This document shows, piece by piece, positions 35,539 through 46,900 of a DNA stretch of 64,000 nucleotides. Within the stretch, counting starts at the first letter, position 1, and every line of letters starts with the position of its first letter. The translations under genes were made by a program, and so were the position numbers. The notes beneath the pieces were generated by a model, which worked only from the letters and a program-made list of their open reading frames with translations, did no database searches and had not been told where the DNA came from. This DNA comes from Rotaria socialis. Lineage: Eukaryota > Rotifera > Eurotatoria > Philodinida > Philodinidae. The DNA is taken from assembly GCA_905331475.1 (NCBI GenBank), contig CAJNYU010002210.1, positions 117,313 through 181,312 on the forward strand. The letters run 5' to 3'.

Positions 35539-36161
35539 GTAAAACAGTTTGTATGGATAAGAAAACGATTGAATAACCTAATTTTTTTCCTATCATTTTC
35601 TTTTTGATAAGAATAGTCTATATCAAATGTCATGACAACAAACGACGCAATACAATATACTTAGTACCCTTTTATCTATAAGAGAAAATCAATAAAAAGA
35701 AAGATCGTACAATCTGTTTGGTTGAAATTAAAGTCATCAGATGCATCTAATGTATCATTCTCATCGATTGAACACTAATATACAAAAAAATATAAATTGC
35801 ATTTATTTCTTAATTTCTTTTTTTATTATTTTTTATATGATTTTTCGATTATGTTCTTACATTCTATTGTTAATTCTCATTTGTTCTTTGTAGTTTTCTA
35901 ATTTTTCTCTTACTGTTTTTCAATATTTTTCAATAATTCGTCTGCTATTTTTTAAGTGTTTTTTTAATTTTTTTTATCTCTTTTGTATTGATTTTTCAGA
36001 AATTATTTTCTTTTAATTTTCCTTATTCTTCTATTTTGTTAATTTTATTCATTTTAATATATTTTTTGGTTTTTCTTTTTTTCAAATTATTTTAATAAAT
36101 AAAAATTGATTTAAAAGAAAAAATGATTTCTTTTTCTACAATCAAAGCTGAAGAAAGAGTA
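35539..36161. other. Short gene-free stretch upstream of formamidase
   Basis: Strongly AT-rich, with long T runs after 35800. No gene or repeat recognised before the palindromic MITE. Confidence 0.6.
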
Positions 36162-36529
36162 CCCAAGCAGACAAACTTTTTCAAAAACGTGTTTAAACAC
36201 TCAATCGGGAACCGCGATTGTGGGTCATTAATGCTCATTAATGAAACGCAAGAAACGCGTTTTTTACGCAGAATTCTCACTTTCCGAACGCGAAAACGCA
36301 TAGAAACTACAATTTTTGAGCGTTTAAACGAATTGTTTTTTAATTTATCGAATAATTGTGCGGTTAAACGCTCAAAAATTGTAGTTTCTATGCGTTTTCA
36401 CGCTCGGAGAGTGAGAATTCTGCGTAAAAAACGCGTTTATTGTGTTTTATTAATGAGCGTTAATGATCCACAATCGCGGTTCCCGATTGAGTGTTTAAAC
36501 GCGTTTTTCAAAAAGTTTGCCTGCTTGGG
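36162..36529. mobile_element. Near-perfect palindromic MITE, CCCAAGCAG...CTGCTTGGG
   Basis: 368 bp, flanked by TA on both sides (36160-36161, 36530-36531). The two arms are almost exact inverted copies over about 160 bp (for example CTCAATCGGGAACCGCGATT at the left and its complement at the right), with a short AT-rich loop near 36345. Reading frames appear on both strands only because the sequence is palindromic. Non-autonomous. It shares the CCC...GGG ends and TA flanks with the CCCAGG family, but its interior is different. Confidence 0.88.
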
Positions 36530-39267
36530 TAATCATCGCTAATATATGCTGATTAGTCGGCTACTAGCGACATAAAAATAATTCTTAGCTCCCCCTACCA
36601 GTAAAACATACATATGGCGAAGAATATATAGCATTATTTTGAATAATAGGATAAGAAATAGGCAAAGCTCTTTTTTATTTTTCAAAGTACCGTCAACAGG
36701 CTTCGCGTTTTTTCGTTAGGTGCAAAACGTAGTACTTTTCTACAATCGTATGTACCTGAGGTACTTTACTATTGCTTTGCTTGGGATACTTAATATTAAA
36801 AATACTGGCGTGGGCCCTTATTTGGAGGATCAGTGCTACAGTATTGTTGTTTTTATTCTATGTTTATTTGTTTGTTTCATTTTCTATTCTTATTTGGGTT
36901 CATCAATTGAAAAATTTTAATTGATACATTTAATATGAAATAAATATCAATCGCTAATAGTTATTATATTCAACAAAGATCATGTACTCTCTATTTATAT
37001 GTATGTTGCAAGAAAAGAGCTTTTTTTTCATTCAATATTTCTTCTTATGAAAAAAGAATCATTTTAATTTTATTAATCACAATCTATTAGAAGAGAAGTA
37101 GACAATTAATTAAATTTTAATCTATTTCATTTTAATATTATTTTCATGAGAAAAAAGAATTCTTAAAATCAAATAAAGTTAGTTCTACATAGATTTTGAT
37201 AAAGTTTTAATAAGCATCAGCTTTCAACTTATAATTATTTTACTGGATTTTTCTTGTTTAATTATAATACGAGTGGTTATTTACCATCTACTTATTAAAT
37301 AAAGATTAATAATAAATATGTGTTTTTTTTCAAGAAATAATGGAATGGAACCAATTCTAAGATTAAAGAAAAGTAATTGTAATTATTTTTTCTGAAAATT
37401 TATTTTATATTTTCTTGCAACTGAATTTTTAATCATGAATTTTAAAAGCAAAACGTTTTGCTCATCGTTCCGATAGAAGTGTATACAGTTCGATAGTGTC
37501 AAGTTGAATGATTGTAAAGATTTTGCAGATATTTCTGAAAGTATTCAAATGATAAAAAGAAAAGATTTGAAGAAATTTCCAGAAGATTTAATAAATACTT
37601 TTTGACCTGAAGATTCATTAAAATCCGAATAAGATGATTCAAAACTAAATTTATCGTATAGAATTTTTTTCCACTATAATAAGAAAAAAGAATATGTTAC
37701 ATGTTTAAGTTTTTCTATTGAAAAATACCGAATAACGATTCAATACAATGATGTTGTTGCAAATAATAATATTCGAGAGTCTCAGGATACAAGTTTCTGT
37801 GAGTGTACTAGCAAGACTTTTCTATTAAATAAGTGATTTGATACTCACAATTAACATCTGAAGTCGAAGAATAGCTAAAACTGTACTAAAAAGAGTTTTT
37901 AAATTAGAATTTTTACAGATTTGTGTTAAGGAAAAAATAGTGTTTATAAATAGCATATAAGAAAATGAAGTATTTATGTCTTTACCAAGACTGTTAGAAC
38001 GTTAATCTATGAAGAAAATTGTATTCATGAATTAGGAAATCCATCAAATCTCTTTTATATTTGTAAAGTATAGAGAAAATTATCATTTTTGTTTTCTTAT
38101 TTATATAAGTTCACTTACTAAATGAAGGTTTTTTCATAAATAATCATTCGCTATAAAGTTTGAAGACATTCCAAAGAGTATTTCAATGAATTTCATATCA
38201 ATTGTAATCGTTTATTTTTATTATTCTGATTTATTGACAAGAAAAATTAGAAATATTTTTGAATAAATAATACATATATGTATATATCAGTATTTTAATT
38301 GTTTCAATGACAAGAAAGAAAAAGAAAGGGCTAAGTTTTCATTTTTCTCTAATTCTATTTCATACACAATCATTTATTCGAATGGTTAAAATCATTTAAT
38401 AAAAGATAAAACAAAATATTCTCATGGATTTATTTTTTTCCTTGTTTGTTGCAAATCAATTTTCTATAGATTCTATCCTTTTGTTTTTACACATCATGAG
38501 TAAAATATGTTGTGAATAAATCTATAAAAAAAAATGTGATCAGTTAGATTTTCCTATTGAATGTAGAATTCTTTGAAAAATAAGTTTTCAGAAGTGTTTT
38601 TAAGATTTTAAAATACATTAATAAGTAAGTAGGAGAAACTTGGTAGCTATTTCTCTTAAGTTTCTTTCTCGATAACGATATAAGACTATATTATAATATC
38701 AATGAAAGAATATATTGCACACGTTTTAAAAATGATTGTGACGACTTTATTGTAATTCGTTCTTTTTGTTAAACAATAAAATTTTGCATGCGAACAAAAA
38801 AAGAGATTAGAGATTCAATAAAAGCCTCGGAATCGACGTGGAAAAAAAATATTAAGATAAAATCTTAAGTTTATTTAGGTTTCAGTATTATGAAGTTTTC
38901 AATACACACATTAATTTAAAAAGCGTTACAAATGAAATGAAACAATTTTTTTAGCATACTGAAGTTGTCTCAAAACGGTATTTTTCTGTTATGTTTTTTA
39001 AATAGAAATTATTTGAAAAGATTACAGGAAGAATAAACAAAAACGCATTGTTCATGTTAACGTCAACAGATGACACTATGTCGCCGCTAACTTAAAAGAT
39101 ATTCGTTCTTTCTTTATTGGTCCATGTGTTCTTCTTTGAAGTTGTCTACGCTCTTCGTTTCTCTCTCTCTCCCTCATATATATAAATATGATTGCTTCCA
39201 CTTTTTTTCTCCAGTTGTTCATCCCTATTATTCATCATTATTATTTTTCATAACTGTTGTTGAATTA
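36530..39267. other. Long gene-poor stretch
   Basis: AT-rich. A protein-like fragment at about 37667-37833 (SFSIEKYRITIQYNDVVANN, ends FLLNK and a stop) may be a relic of a gene. No splice context and no family recognised. A (TC)n tract lies at about 39160. Confidence 0.4.
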
Positions 39268-39430
39268 CAGTGGGTACCAGAGCATCAACCAGGCCACTAG
39301 GCCTGCCTGCCTGCCTGTGACAGGCACAGGCCATGATCTTGAGGCCTGGCCTGCCTGTGACAGGCCAGGCCGAACCCTCCTCCAGGCAGGCAGGCGGCTT
39401 AAAAACACCAGGCCGCCTGGCCTGTCTCTA
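39268..39430. repeat. GC-rich AGGCC/GGCCT repeat cluster
   Basis: A GC-rich island in AT-rich DNA, made of repeated GCCTGCCTGCC, CAGGCC and GGCCTGGCC motifs in both orientations. Probably the interior of a decayed transposon. No matching ends or target duplication were found. Confidence 0.55.
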
Positions 39431-39559
39431 TCCTTTATATATATAATTTTATTTTCGATATAAACGTTTTTTTTAATTGAAGTTGGCGCGAATAATCAGA
39501 TGAAGTATAGAATAATGTATTGTGTTCATTGTGATTGATCCAAATGATGAATAATGTTC

Positions 39560-39783
39560 AGTTCAAATTGCATAGTTCGTTTCCTTTCTCCATTCGCTCT
39601 TTGTGTTTTCATTTATCTGTCTTTTTTAATATTACTGATTATTGTTAAAACCTTTCTTATTGATTATTATATAGATCTTTTTTTATCGATTCTTAAAATC
39701 TTTACTATCGATTATCATCAAGTTTCTTATTGATTAATAGAACCCTAATTCACTCTCCCCCGACGACTCCCCGGGGATTTCTC
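39560..39783. repeat. Left arm of a 224-bp perfect inverted repeat
   Basis: Identical as reverse complement to 40505-40728, with an assembly gap between. The inner end carries CTCTCCCCCGACGACTCCCC followed by GGGGATTTCTC. Either a long-TIR element or a scaffold joining artefact. Confidence 0.9.
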
Positions 39784-39812
39784 TGGGGAAAATTAATAAA
39801 ATTTTTTAAAAT

Positions 39813-40504
39813 NNNNNNNNNNNNNNNNNNNNNNNNNNNNNNNNNNNNNNNNNNNNNNNNNNNNNNNNNNNNNNNNNNNNNNNNNNNNNNNNNNNNNNNN
39901 NNNNNNNNNNNNNNNNNNNNNNNNNNNNNNNNNNNNNNNNNNNNNNNNNNNNNNNNNNNNNNNNNNNNNNNNNNNNNNNNNNNNNNNNNNNNNNNNNNNN
40001 NNNNNNNNNNNNNNNNNNNNNNNNNNNNNNNNNNNNNNNNNNNNNNNNNNNNNNNNNNNNNNNNNNNNNNNNNNNNNNNNNNNNNNNNNNNNNNNNNNNN
40101 NNNNNNNNNNNNNNNNNNNNNNNNNNNNNNNNNNNNNNNNNNNNNNNNNNNNNNNNNNNNNNNNNNNNNNNNNNNNNNNNNNNNNNNNNNNNNNNNNNNN
40201 NNNNNNNNNNNNNNNNNNNNNNNNNNNNNNNNNNNNNNNNNNNNNNNNNNNNNNNNNNNNNNNNNNNNNNNNNNNNNNNNNNNNNNNNNNNNNNNNNNNN
40301 NNNNNNNNNNNNNNNNNNNNNNNNNNNNNNNNNNNNNNNNNNNNNNNNNNNNNNNNNNNNNNNNNNNNNNNNNNNNNNNNNNNNNNNNNNNNNNNNNNNN
40401 NNNNNNNNNNNNNNNNNNNNNNNNNNNNNNNNNNNNNNNNNNNNNNNNNNNNNNNNNNNNNNNNNNNNNNNNNNNNNNNNNNNNNNNNNNNNNNNNNNNN
40501 NNNN
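39813..40504. other. Assembly gap (692 N)
   Basis: Run of N between the two inverted arms. Apparent frames across it are artefacts. Confidence 1.
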
Positions 40505-40728
40505 GAGAAATCCCCGGGGAGTCGTCGGGGGAGAGTGAATTAGGGTTCTATTAATCAATAAGAAACTTGATGATAATCGATAGTAAAGATTTTAAGAATC
40601 GATAAAAAAAGATCTATATAATAATCAATAAGAAAGGTTTTAACAATAATCAGTAATATTAAAAAAGACAGATAAATGAAAACACAAAGAGCGAATGGAG
40701 AAAGGAAACGAACTATGCAATTTGAACT
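40505..40728. repeat. Right arm of the 224-bp perfect inverted repeat
   Basis: Exact reverse complement of 39560-39783 by my base-by-base reading. It ends 236 bp before the start codon of the PPR gene, so it may overlap the PPR promoter. Confidence 0.9.
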
Positions 40729-40964
40729 TGAAACTTACAGGCACTATTTTCTTCTAAAATATATGGGAGTTTCACAAAATTGATTAGATTGAAGTTATCT
40801 CTATGTCGTTTAAAATTATGTAAAGACTTCTGACAACAAAATATTTCCTTGAGTAAAATTCAATTAATTTTGACTTTAAATTTAATAAGCTAAATAAATT
40901 GACTGAATTTGGTTCTCTTCTTATTTTTAGATCTTTTCTTTTTTAAATTGATTTGAACGATAAA

Positions 40965-43900
40965 ATGAATCATTTTATGCCAATTAAATTTATAAACTAT
41001 CGTGTAACATCTATGAAAGTTTTTATTAAATCTTCATCAACTGTTCAATCTAAATTCGATTTGGGAAATGAAATGAAATCATTTAATGATAAAAAGCAAT
41101 TCAAAAAGGCACTCGACTTATTTGATAAACATACGAAAAACAATATTGAAATGCATTCAAGTTTAGTCATTACTCAAGCTTTGAAAGCATGTACTCATAT
41201 AAAAGATGTTCAACGTGGTTCAGATATTCATCGTCTTATTTCATCTCGTACTCAACATGATTTTCACATATTAGCCTCATTACTTCATTTTTATAGTTAG
41301 CATCAAAGGAAAAAAATAATGATTAAATATTATGAACGCTTTTCTTATTCGGTTGCTTGTTTTTTTAATTTAAAATTTGTTTAAAAAAAACAAATTCAAA
41401 ATAAGACGAAATAAAGAATCGAATAACAAAACTGTTCATAATATTCAATCGTCGTTTTTTTTTCTAAGTGAATTTTTTTTCTAAGTGCAATGTGGCAATG
41501 TGAGAAATGCTGAATTATTATTCAACGAAACGAAAAAAAAAGACATTAGCGACTTATGGAGCAATGATGAAAGGTAAGAATAATTGGATTGAAACATATG
41601 TGTAATTCGACATCATTATAGGATATATCAAAAATAATATGCCTAATCAAGCAATTGATTTGTTTTATAAAATTGAAAATCCTGACAAAATTATCATAAT
41701 GTTTGTTTTCAATGCTTGCGCTTCATTGGGAACAAGTGAAGCTTTAGATTTAACAAAAAAAACTTTAGAAAAAATGCCAAAAACATTTTATTCAGATTCG
41801 TATATATTATGTTCTGTATTAGATGCATTAATGACATGTGGTGATGTCAAATATGCTGAATCAATATATAATTCATCAACAAATAAAACATTACCTATGT
41901 ACGGAGCAATGATGAAAGGTAATCCGTTGATTTTAATTATAAAATGCATTAACAGAGCATCTACAAGTTGACCGAGAAACGAACGTAATAGTTAATACTT
42001 AGATCTTTTCAATTTTAATTCATATTCGAAAATTCATAGTCTAAAATTATAAAATCTAAATTTAAAATGTATTTCAATGTTTACAAGTTATACGTTCAAA
42101 ACATTCGAGTTTTGACTAAATGTCAATTACTAATTTTTCAAAGTAAATCAATAAAATATCATCATCATCATCATTATTATTATACAAAACATTTTTATTA
42201 TTTGCAAAATATTGAAAGAAAACATTGAAAAAAATTCTTTTTTTCGGATAAAACAGAGCTGAAAGATCTATTTTTAATAGAGATTTCTCAATAGAAACAA
42301 AACTTGTTTAGTGATTTTTTTATTGGCAAGATATTTTCGAGGTGCACATCACAGCCTATTATTTTCTAAGCTGATAATGTAGAGAGTGGAAATTCTCAAA
42401 CATATTGTTCGAACGTGAATTTCAAGTATTAACATCGAGCGAATAACTTTTAATGCGGCCTTATCTGGAAAATGTTTCGTTTTTACATAAATAGACTCCG
42501 AAAATGACAAATTTGAAACAATTTTGTTTTGTTTTCGGTGTGATAATTATTAGATGGTGTTCGAGTTTCTTTCGAATACGAAATGTGGTGTGGAGCATGA
42601 ATCTCGATATTTTTCGGAAAAGCAATGTATGATGAAAAATATCAATCGATTCTCAAATTAATGTTCTTCTGCCTTTCAGATCAAGTTGTGTACGCCCTGC
42701 CGAGCTGAGATGTTTCTCTTGATCGGTGTTAATCGAAAATGTTACTTTTCTCTTAATCCGTTGATTAAGATTAAGACTAAGTTGAAAAGAAGCCATGATA
42801 AAATGTATCCCTACGAAAACTATAAGCACATATCGCCACTCTTATAGAGAATGCTTTCCATTGATAGTTTAATTATGTTCATGATTCATTGCCTATCATC
42901 AGCTCTATTCACAGTAAAATGACAAGTTTCGATGCATACATAAAGAAAGTCAAAGAACTAGAGGCTTTCTTTTAGAGTCGACTCGAATACAGAATTTGGT
43001 GGGAGACACGAATCTCTCGGGTTTTCGCAAAAGTAATGTTGCGTAGAAAACGAAGATTCGATTGTCGAGTTAATCGTAATCGTCAATTTTAGTTGAATTA
43101 TATACAGATCACCCAACATAGACACATCTCAATATATCAAATTGAGAAATAAATATTGAAGTCATCGTAACTCATCTAATTAATGATATAGAGCAACAAA
43201 AGAAATAACATTTCCTAGCTTGATGAAATTTTTTAAGAGAACCTCTTAACAAAGCTACTTGCTATTGTTTTATGACATCTATATTCATAAATTTCAATTA
43301 TAGTACGACAGTAAAATGTAAATAGTTAAAAACTTCAGTCAGTACTCTTCGAAATCATGCCACATACATCGCTGAATTCATCTAATTATCATTAATTACT
43401 CAAAGTCATAGCAAAATATCAAATCGATATCGTTCATCACAAGCACATCGATGTTCATGAATTTCTTAAAGAAACCCATTAATTTTTTTTCTTTGAAAGA
43501 GAAATGTTCCAAGTTTTATTTGATATAAAAATATTTCACAAGAACTGTTCGAAGGTGTTACCATTAACATGAATACAAAATTTTAGTCTTTTCAGACTCT
43601 CATTAAAAACACTTTGCAAAGTTTTTCTTTTATGGCTTTGACTTCTTTTTCGATTCTGTTCTTCAATTCACGAATATCTTCAACCTGCATATTGTACACG
43701 TTTGATTTGATATAGCCCCAGAGATAAAAGTCAAGAGGAGTTAGATCTGGAGATCTCGGCGTCCAAGAAATTGGCCCGCCTCTGCCAATCCATTTATCAT
43801 TAAAATTCTCATCTAACTATGCACGAACCCCTTTTGAAAAATGCGCTGGAGCACGATCTTGTTGAAAAATGATTTTTTTTATGAAGCCTTTTCTTTTGTA

Positions 43901-46900
43901 AAATTGAATAAAAATAATTTTTTAGCATATTCAAATAGTTTTGTTGATTAATTGTGTCTCCGTCAAAAAAATAAGGACCAATCATCTGCTTGCTTGACAT
44001 TGCACACCATACATTGATATTGGGTGAGTTCATTGCAGTCTCGACGGTAGTAAATGGATTGCTTGCAGTCCAAATACGACAATTGTGCTTGTTCACCATC
44101 CCAGAAACATAAAAACTTGATTCATCCGAAAAGAAAACATTACCTTCATTTTCTGGATTTTCAAAAATGGGTATCAAAAGCTCCGACATTTCTACACGTA
44201 AATCCATATCTTCATCATATAACTGTTGAGTACAATGCATCATATATGGCTTAAGTCCAATAATATCATGCATAATACGATGTGTTTTATCCTTTGAAAT
44301 GTTCAGTTCTCGACCAATTTTTCTTACACTGGTTTGTGGCTCCTTGCTGAAAGGCTCTTCCATCTCATTGATTATATCATCTGTAATTGTTGATGGTCGC
44401 CCAGACCGAATGCGATCTTCAACTGGGCCAGTTTCAAGAAACTTTTGATAGATAGATATAATAGTATGCCGCTCCGGAATTCCCATTGCTTCTCGTCGTC
44501 ATAATTCACGAATCACCCTTATGGGCGATTCAAATTTTGCCATTAGGATAACAATCTCGATTTTGGTACTCCATAGAATATGACATTTTTCAAATCTGAA
44601 ATGTAAACTAAACTTGGAAAATTTCTCTTTCAAACAAAAAAATTTAATGGGTTTCTTTAAGAAATGGCTGAGCTTTTCAATTTTGTTTTTGATATGTGAC
44701 TTTTGCGGCACCCTCTAGTTATATACACAGACACATATAATTAGACATCTGTTTTTGGCGCGTTTATTCAGTCATTGAACTTGTGATCTATTTTCTCTAC
44801 TTAAAAAATCCGAATTTAAAGAAAAGAATTCAATAATTGACTTCTTCTTGATATGCTCTTTCAAATAAAACAATAACTTAAATATTTAGAATGAGTTTCG
44901 GCAGAGAATTTTCGTTCGCCAAATAAGTTATATTTAACCCGTGTTTGGAGAATGACTTCCATAAACGTCACGGCACAGGGCTGAAACTTTTACTATAGCT
45001 TCTACACTACAGACCCAGCTTATCATGAGAATTTGATGGCATTTACTTGCGTTTGGACTGGCATCATTTTGGGTAGGAGGAACGTTAAATAGATTACACT
45101 TTCAAACAACATTAATCATTTCAAAGAAAGCCATCAAATTCCATAGATTCGTTTTTCTTACATTAAATCGTGAAATACTAATTTTAATCCATTATTGGTG
45201 ATTATCATTCCAAAGAAATATTATTTAACTGATGTTTACACTGGTTGTTTTTACATGCTTAGCTTGTTAAAACATATGACAACTATTTATAAATGATATA
45301 GAGTTAAGAAATTATAAAATAAAAATAATATTCATATTTTATTGATTTAATTTGAAAAATAAGCGACTGATGTTTAGTCAAAACTCGAGAATTTCGAACG
45401 TATAAATTGTAAAATTCATATTTTATATTGAACTAGAGTAGTTCATAGAATACATTATATATATATAATTTTTTTAAGAAATCAATCTTCGGTCTTCTGA
45501 AATAGTGAACAAATAAATAAATAAATCAAAAACCTAATTAACAATTATGTAATAATATTTCGCTAGGTTTCTTTTTACAACAGCTTAACAGTAGGTAGAA
45601 GTTAGTATTCATTAAGTTGATTATACAACATTGAAATACATTTTAAATTTAGACGTGATGCTTTTCGAACCTGCATTTAAGCTGAAAAAATCTAAATATT
45701 AACTATTACACTGTGGTTCTCTTGAATAATCTTTTAAATGGAACTTTTTTTTTGTTTAGGTTATTTAGAAAACAATGACCCAGAAAAAGCAATTGAACTT
45801 TTTAAACAAATTACAGATCCTAGTGAAGTTGTTTTCAATCTTTATTTCAATGCTTGTGCTTCATTGGGAACAAGTGAAGCTTTAGATTTAACAAAAAAAA
45901 CTTTAGAAAAAATGCCTAAAACATTTTATTCAAATTCGTATATATTATGTTCTGTATTAGATGCATTAATGAAATGTGGTGATGTCAAATATGCTGAATC
46001 AATATATAATTCATCAACAAATAAAACATTACCTATGTACGGAGCAATGATGAAAGGTAATCCGTTGATTTTAATTATATAATGTATTAAATTTAAAAAA
46101 ATACATTTGTTTTTTGAAGGTTATATTAAAAATAATAGTCCAGGAAAAGCAATTCATCTTTTTAAACAAATTGAAAAGCCCAGTGAAGTAAATTTGATTG
46201 TTTTTTTTAATGCTTGTGCCCAATTAAGAACGCAAGAAGCATTAAGTTTAGTAAAACAAACTGTTAAAAAAATGCCAAAGTCGTACTATTTGAATTCTCG
46301 TCTTCTAACTAGTTTATTAGATGCATTGATAAAATGTGGTGATAGTTCAAGTGGAGAAATTCTTTTTCAAAAATGAAAAAATCTATTGAGAATTATGGAA
46401 ATTTAATGAGCGGATTTAATAAAGAAAATAATCCTGAAAAAACATTAGATTTATTTAATAAAATGAAAAATGATGGTATTCAAGCAAATGTTGTTATTTA
46501 TCTCTGTCTTATTAAAGCTTTATCAAGAATTGGTGATTATTCTATATCTATATCCATTATTAAACAAATGCCCGATTCTTTTTTTCATGATAATCAAATT
46601 CAAACAGCATTAATTGACATGTGGGTAAGTTTCGAAAATATATTACTATTGAAGCTAATTGAATTTCATCGTTGCGTTTTAACTAATCTATTAATTTGTT
46701 CTCCTTATTAATATCTCATATAAAACTTATGTCATAAAATAATAATTTTGATTTTCTTCAAAAAAAAAGAAAACTAAAAGAAAACTTTTTTTTTATTTTG
46801 TAATGAATTAATAAAATAGTATGTCATTGTTCAAACGTTATAGTGTTTTTTTTGTATTAAAATTGGTGTTATAAAAAGCAAAATGAATAACGTTCATAGA

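Larger units (their letters stand above)
41988..45711. mobile_element. 3.7-kb insertion with long inverted ends in a PPR intron
   Basis: The left segment 41988-42128 is matched in reverse at the right: TAATAGTTAATA(C/T)TTAGAT against 45690-45711, AAATTTAAAATGTATTTCAATG against about 45632-45653, and ACGTATAA-TTGTAA/TAGTCAAAACTCGA against 45368-45413. The right copy holds about 200 bp of extra sequence. Without this insert the intron would be about 117 bp, normal for this window. A mariner-like transposase relic sits inside, so the structure is nested. No clear target duplication. Confidence 0.65.

Noticed and set aside
36092..36542. Open frames on both strands at the palindromic MITE
   Set aside because: They mirror each other because the DNA is palindromic. 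No domain, start context or splice signal.
39268..39430. AGGCC-rich cluster as a hAT element starting CAGTGGG or CAGAGC
   Set aside because: No matching opposite end and no 8-bp duplication could be found. Kept only as a GC-rich repeat.
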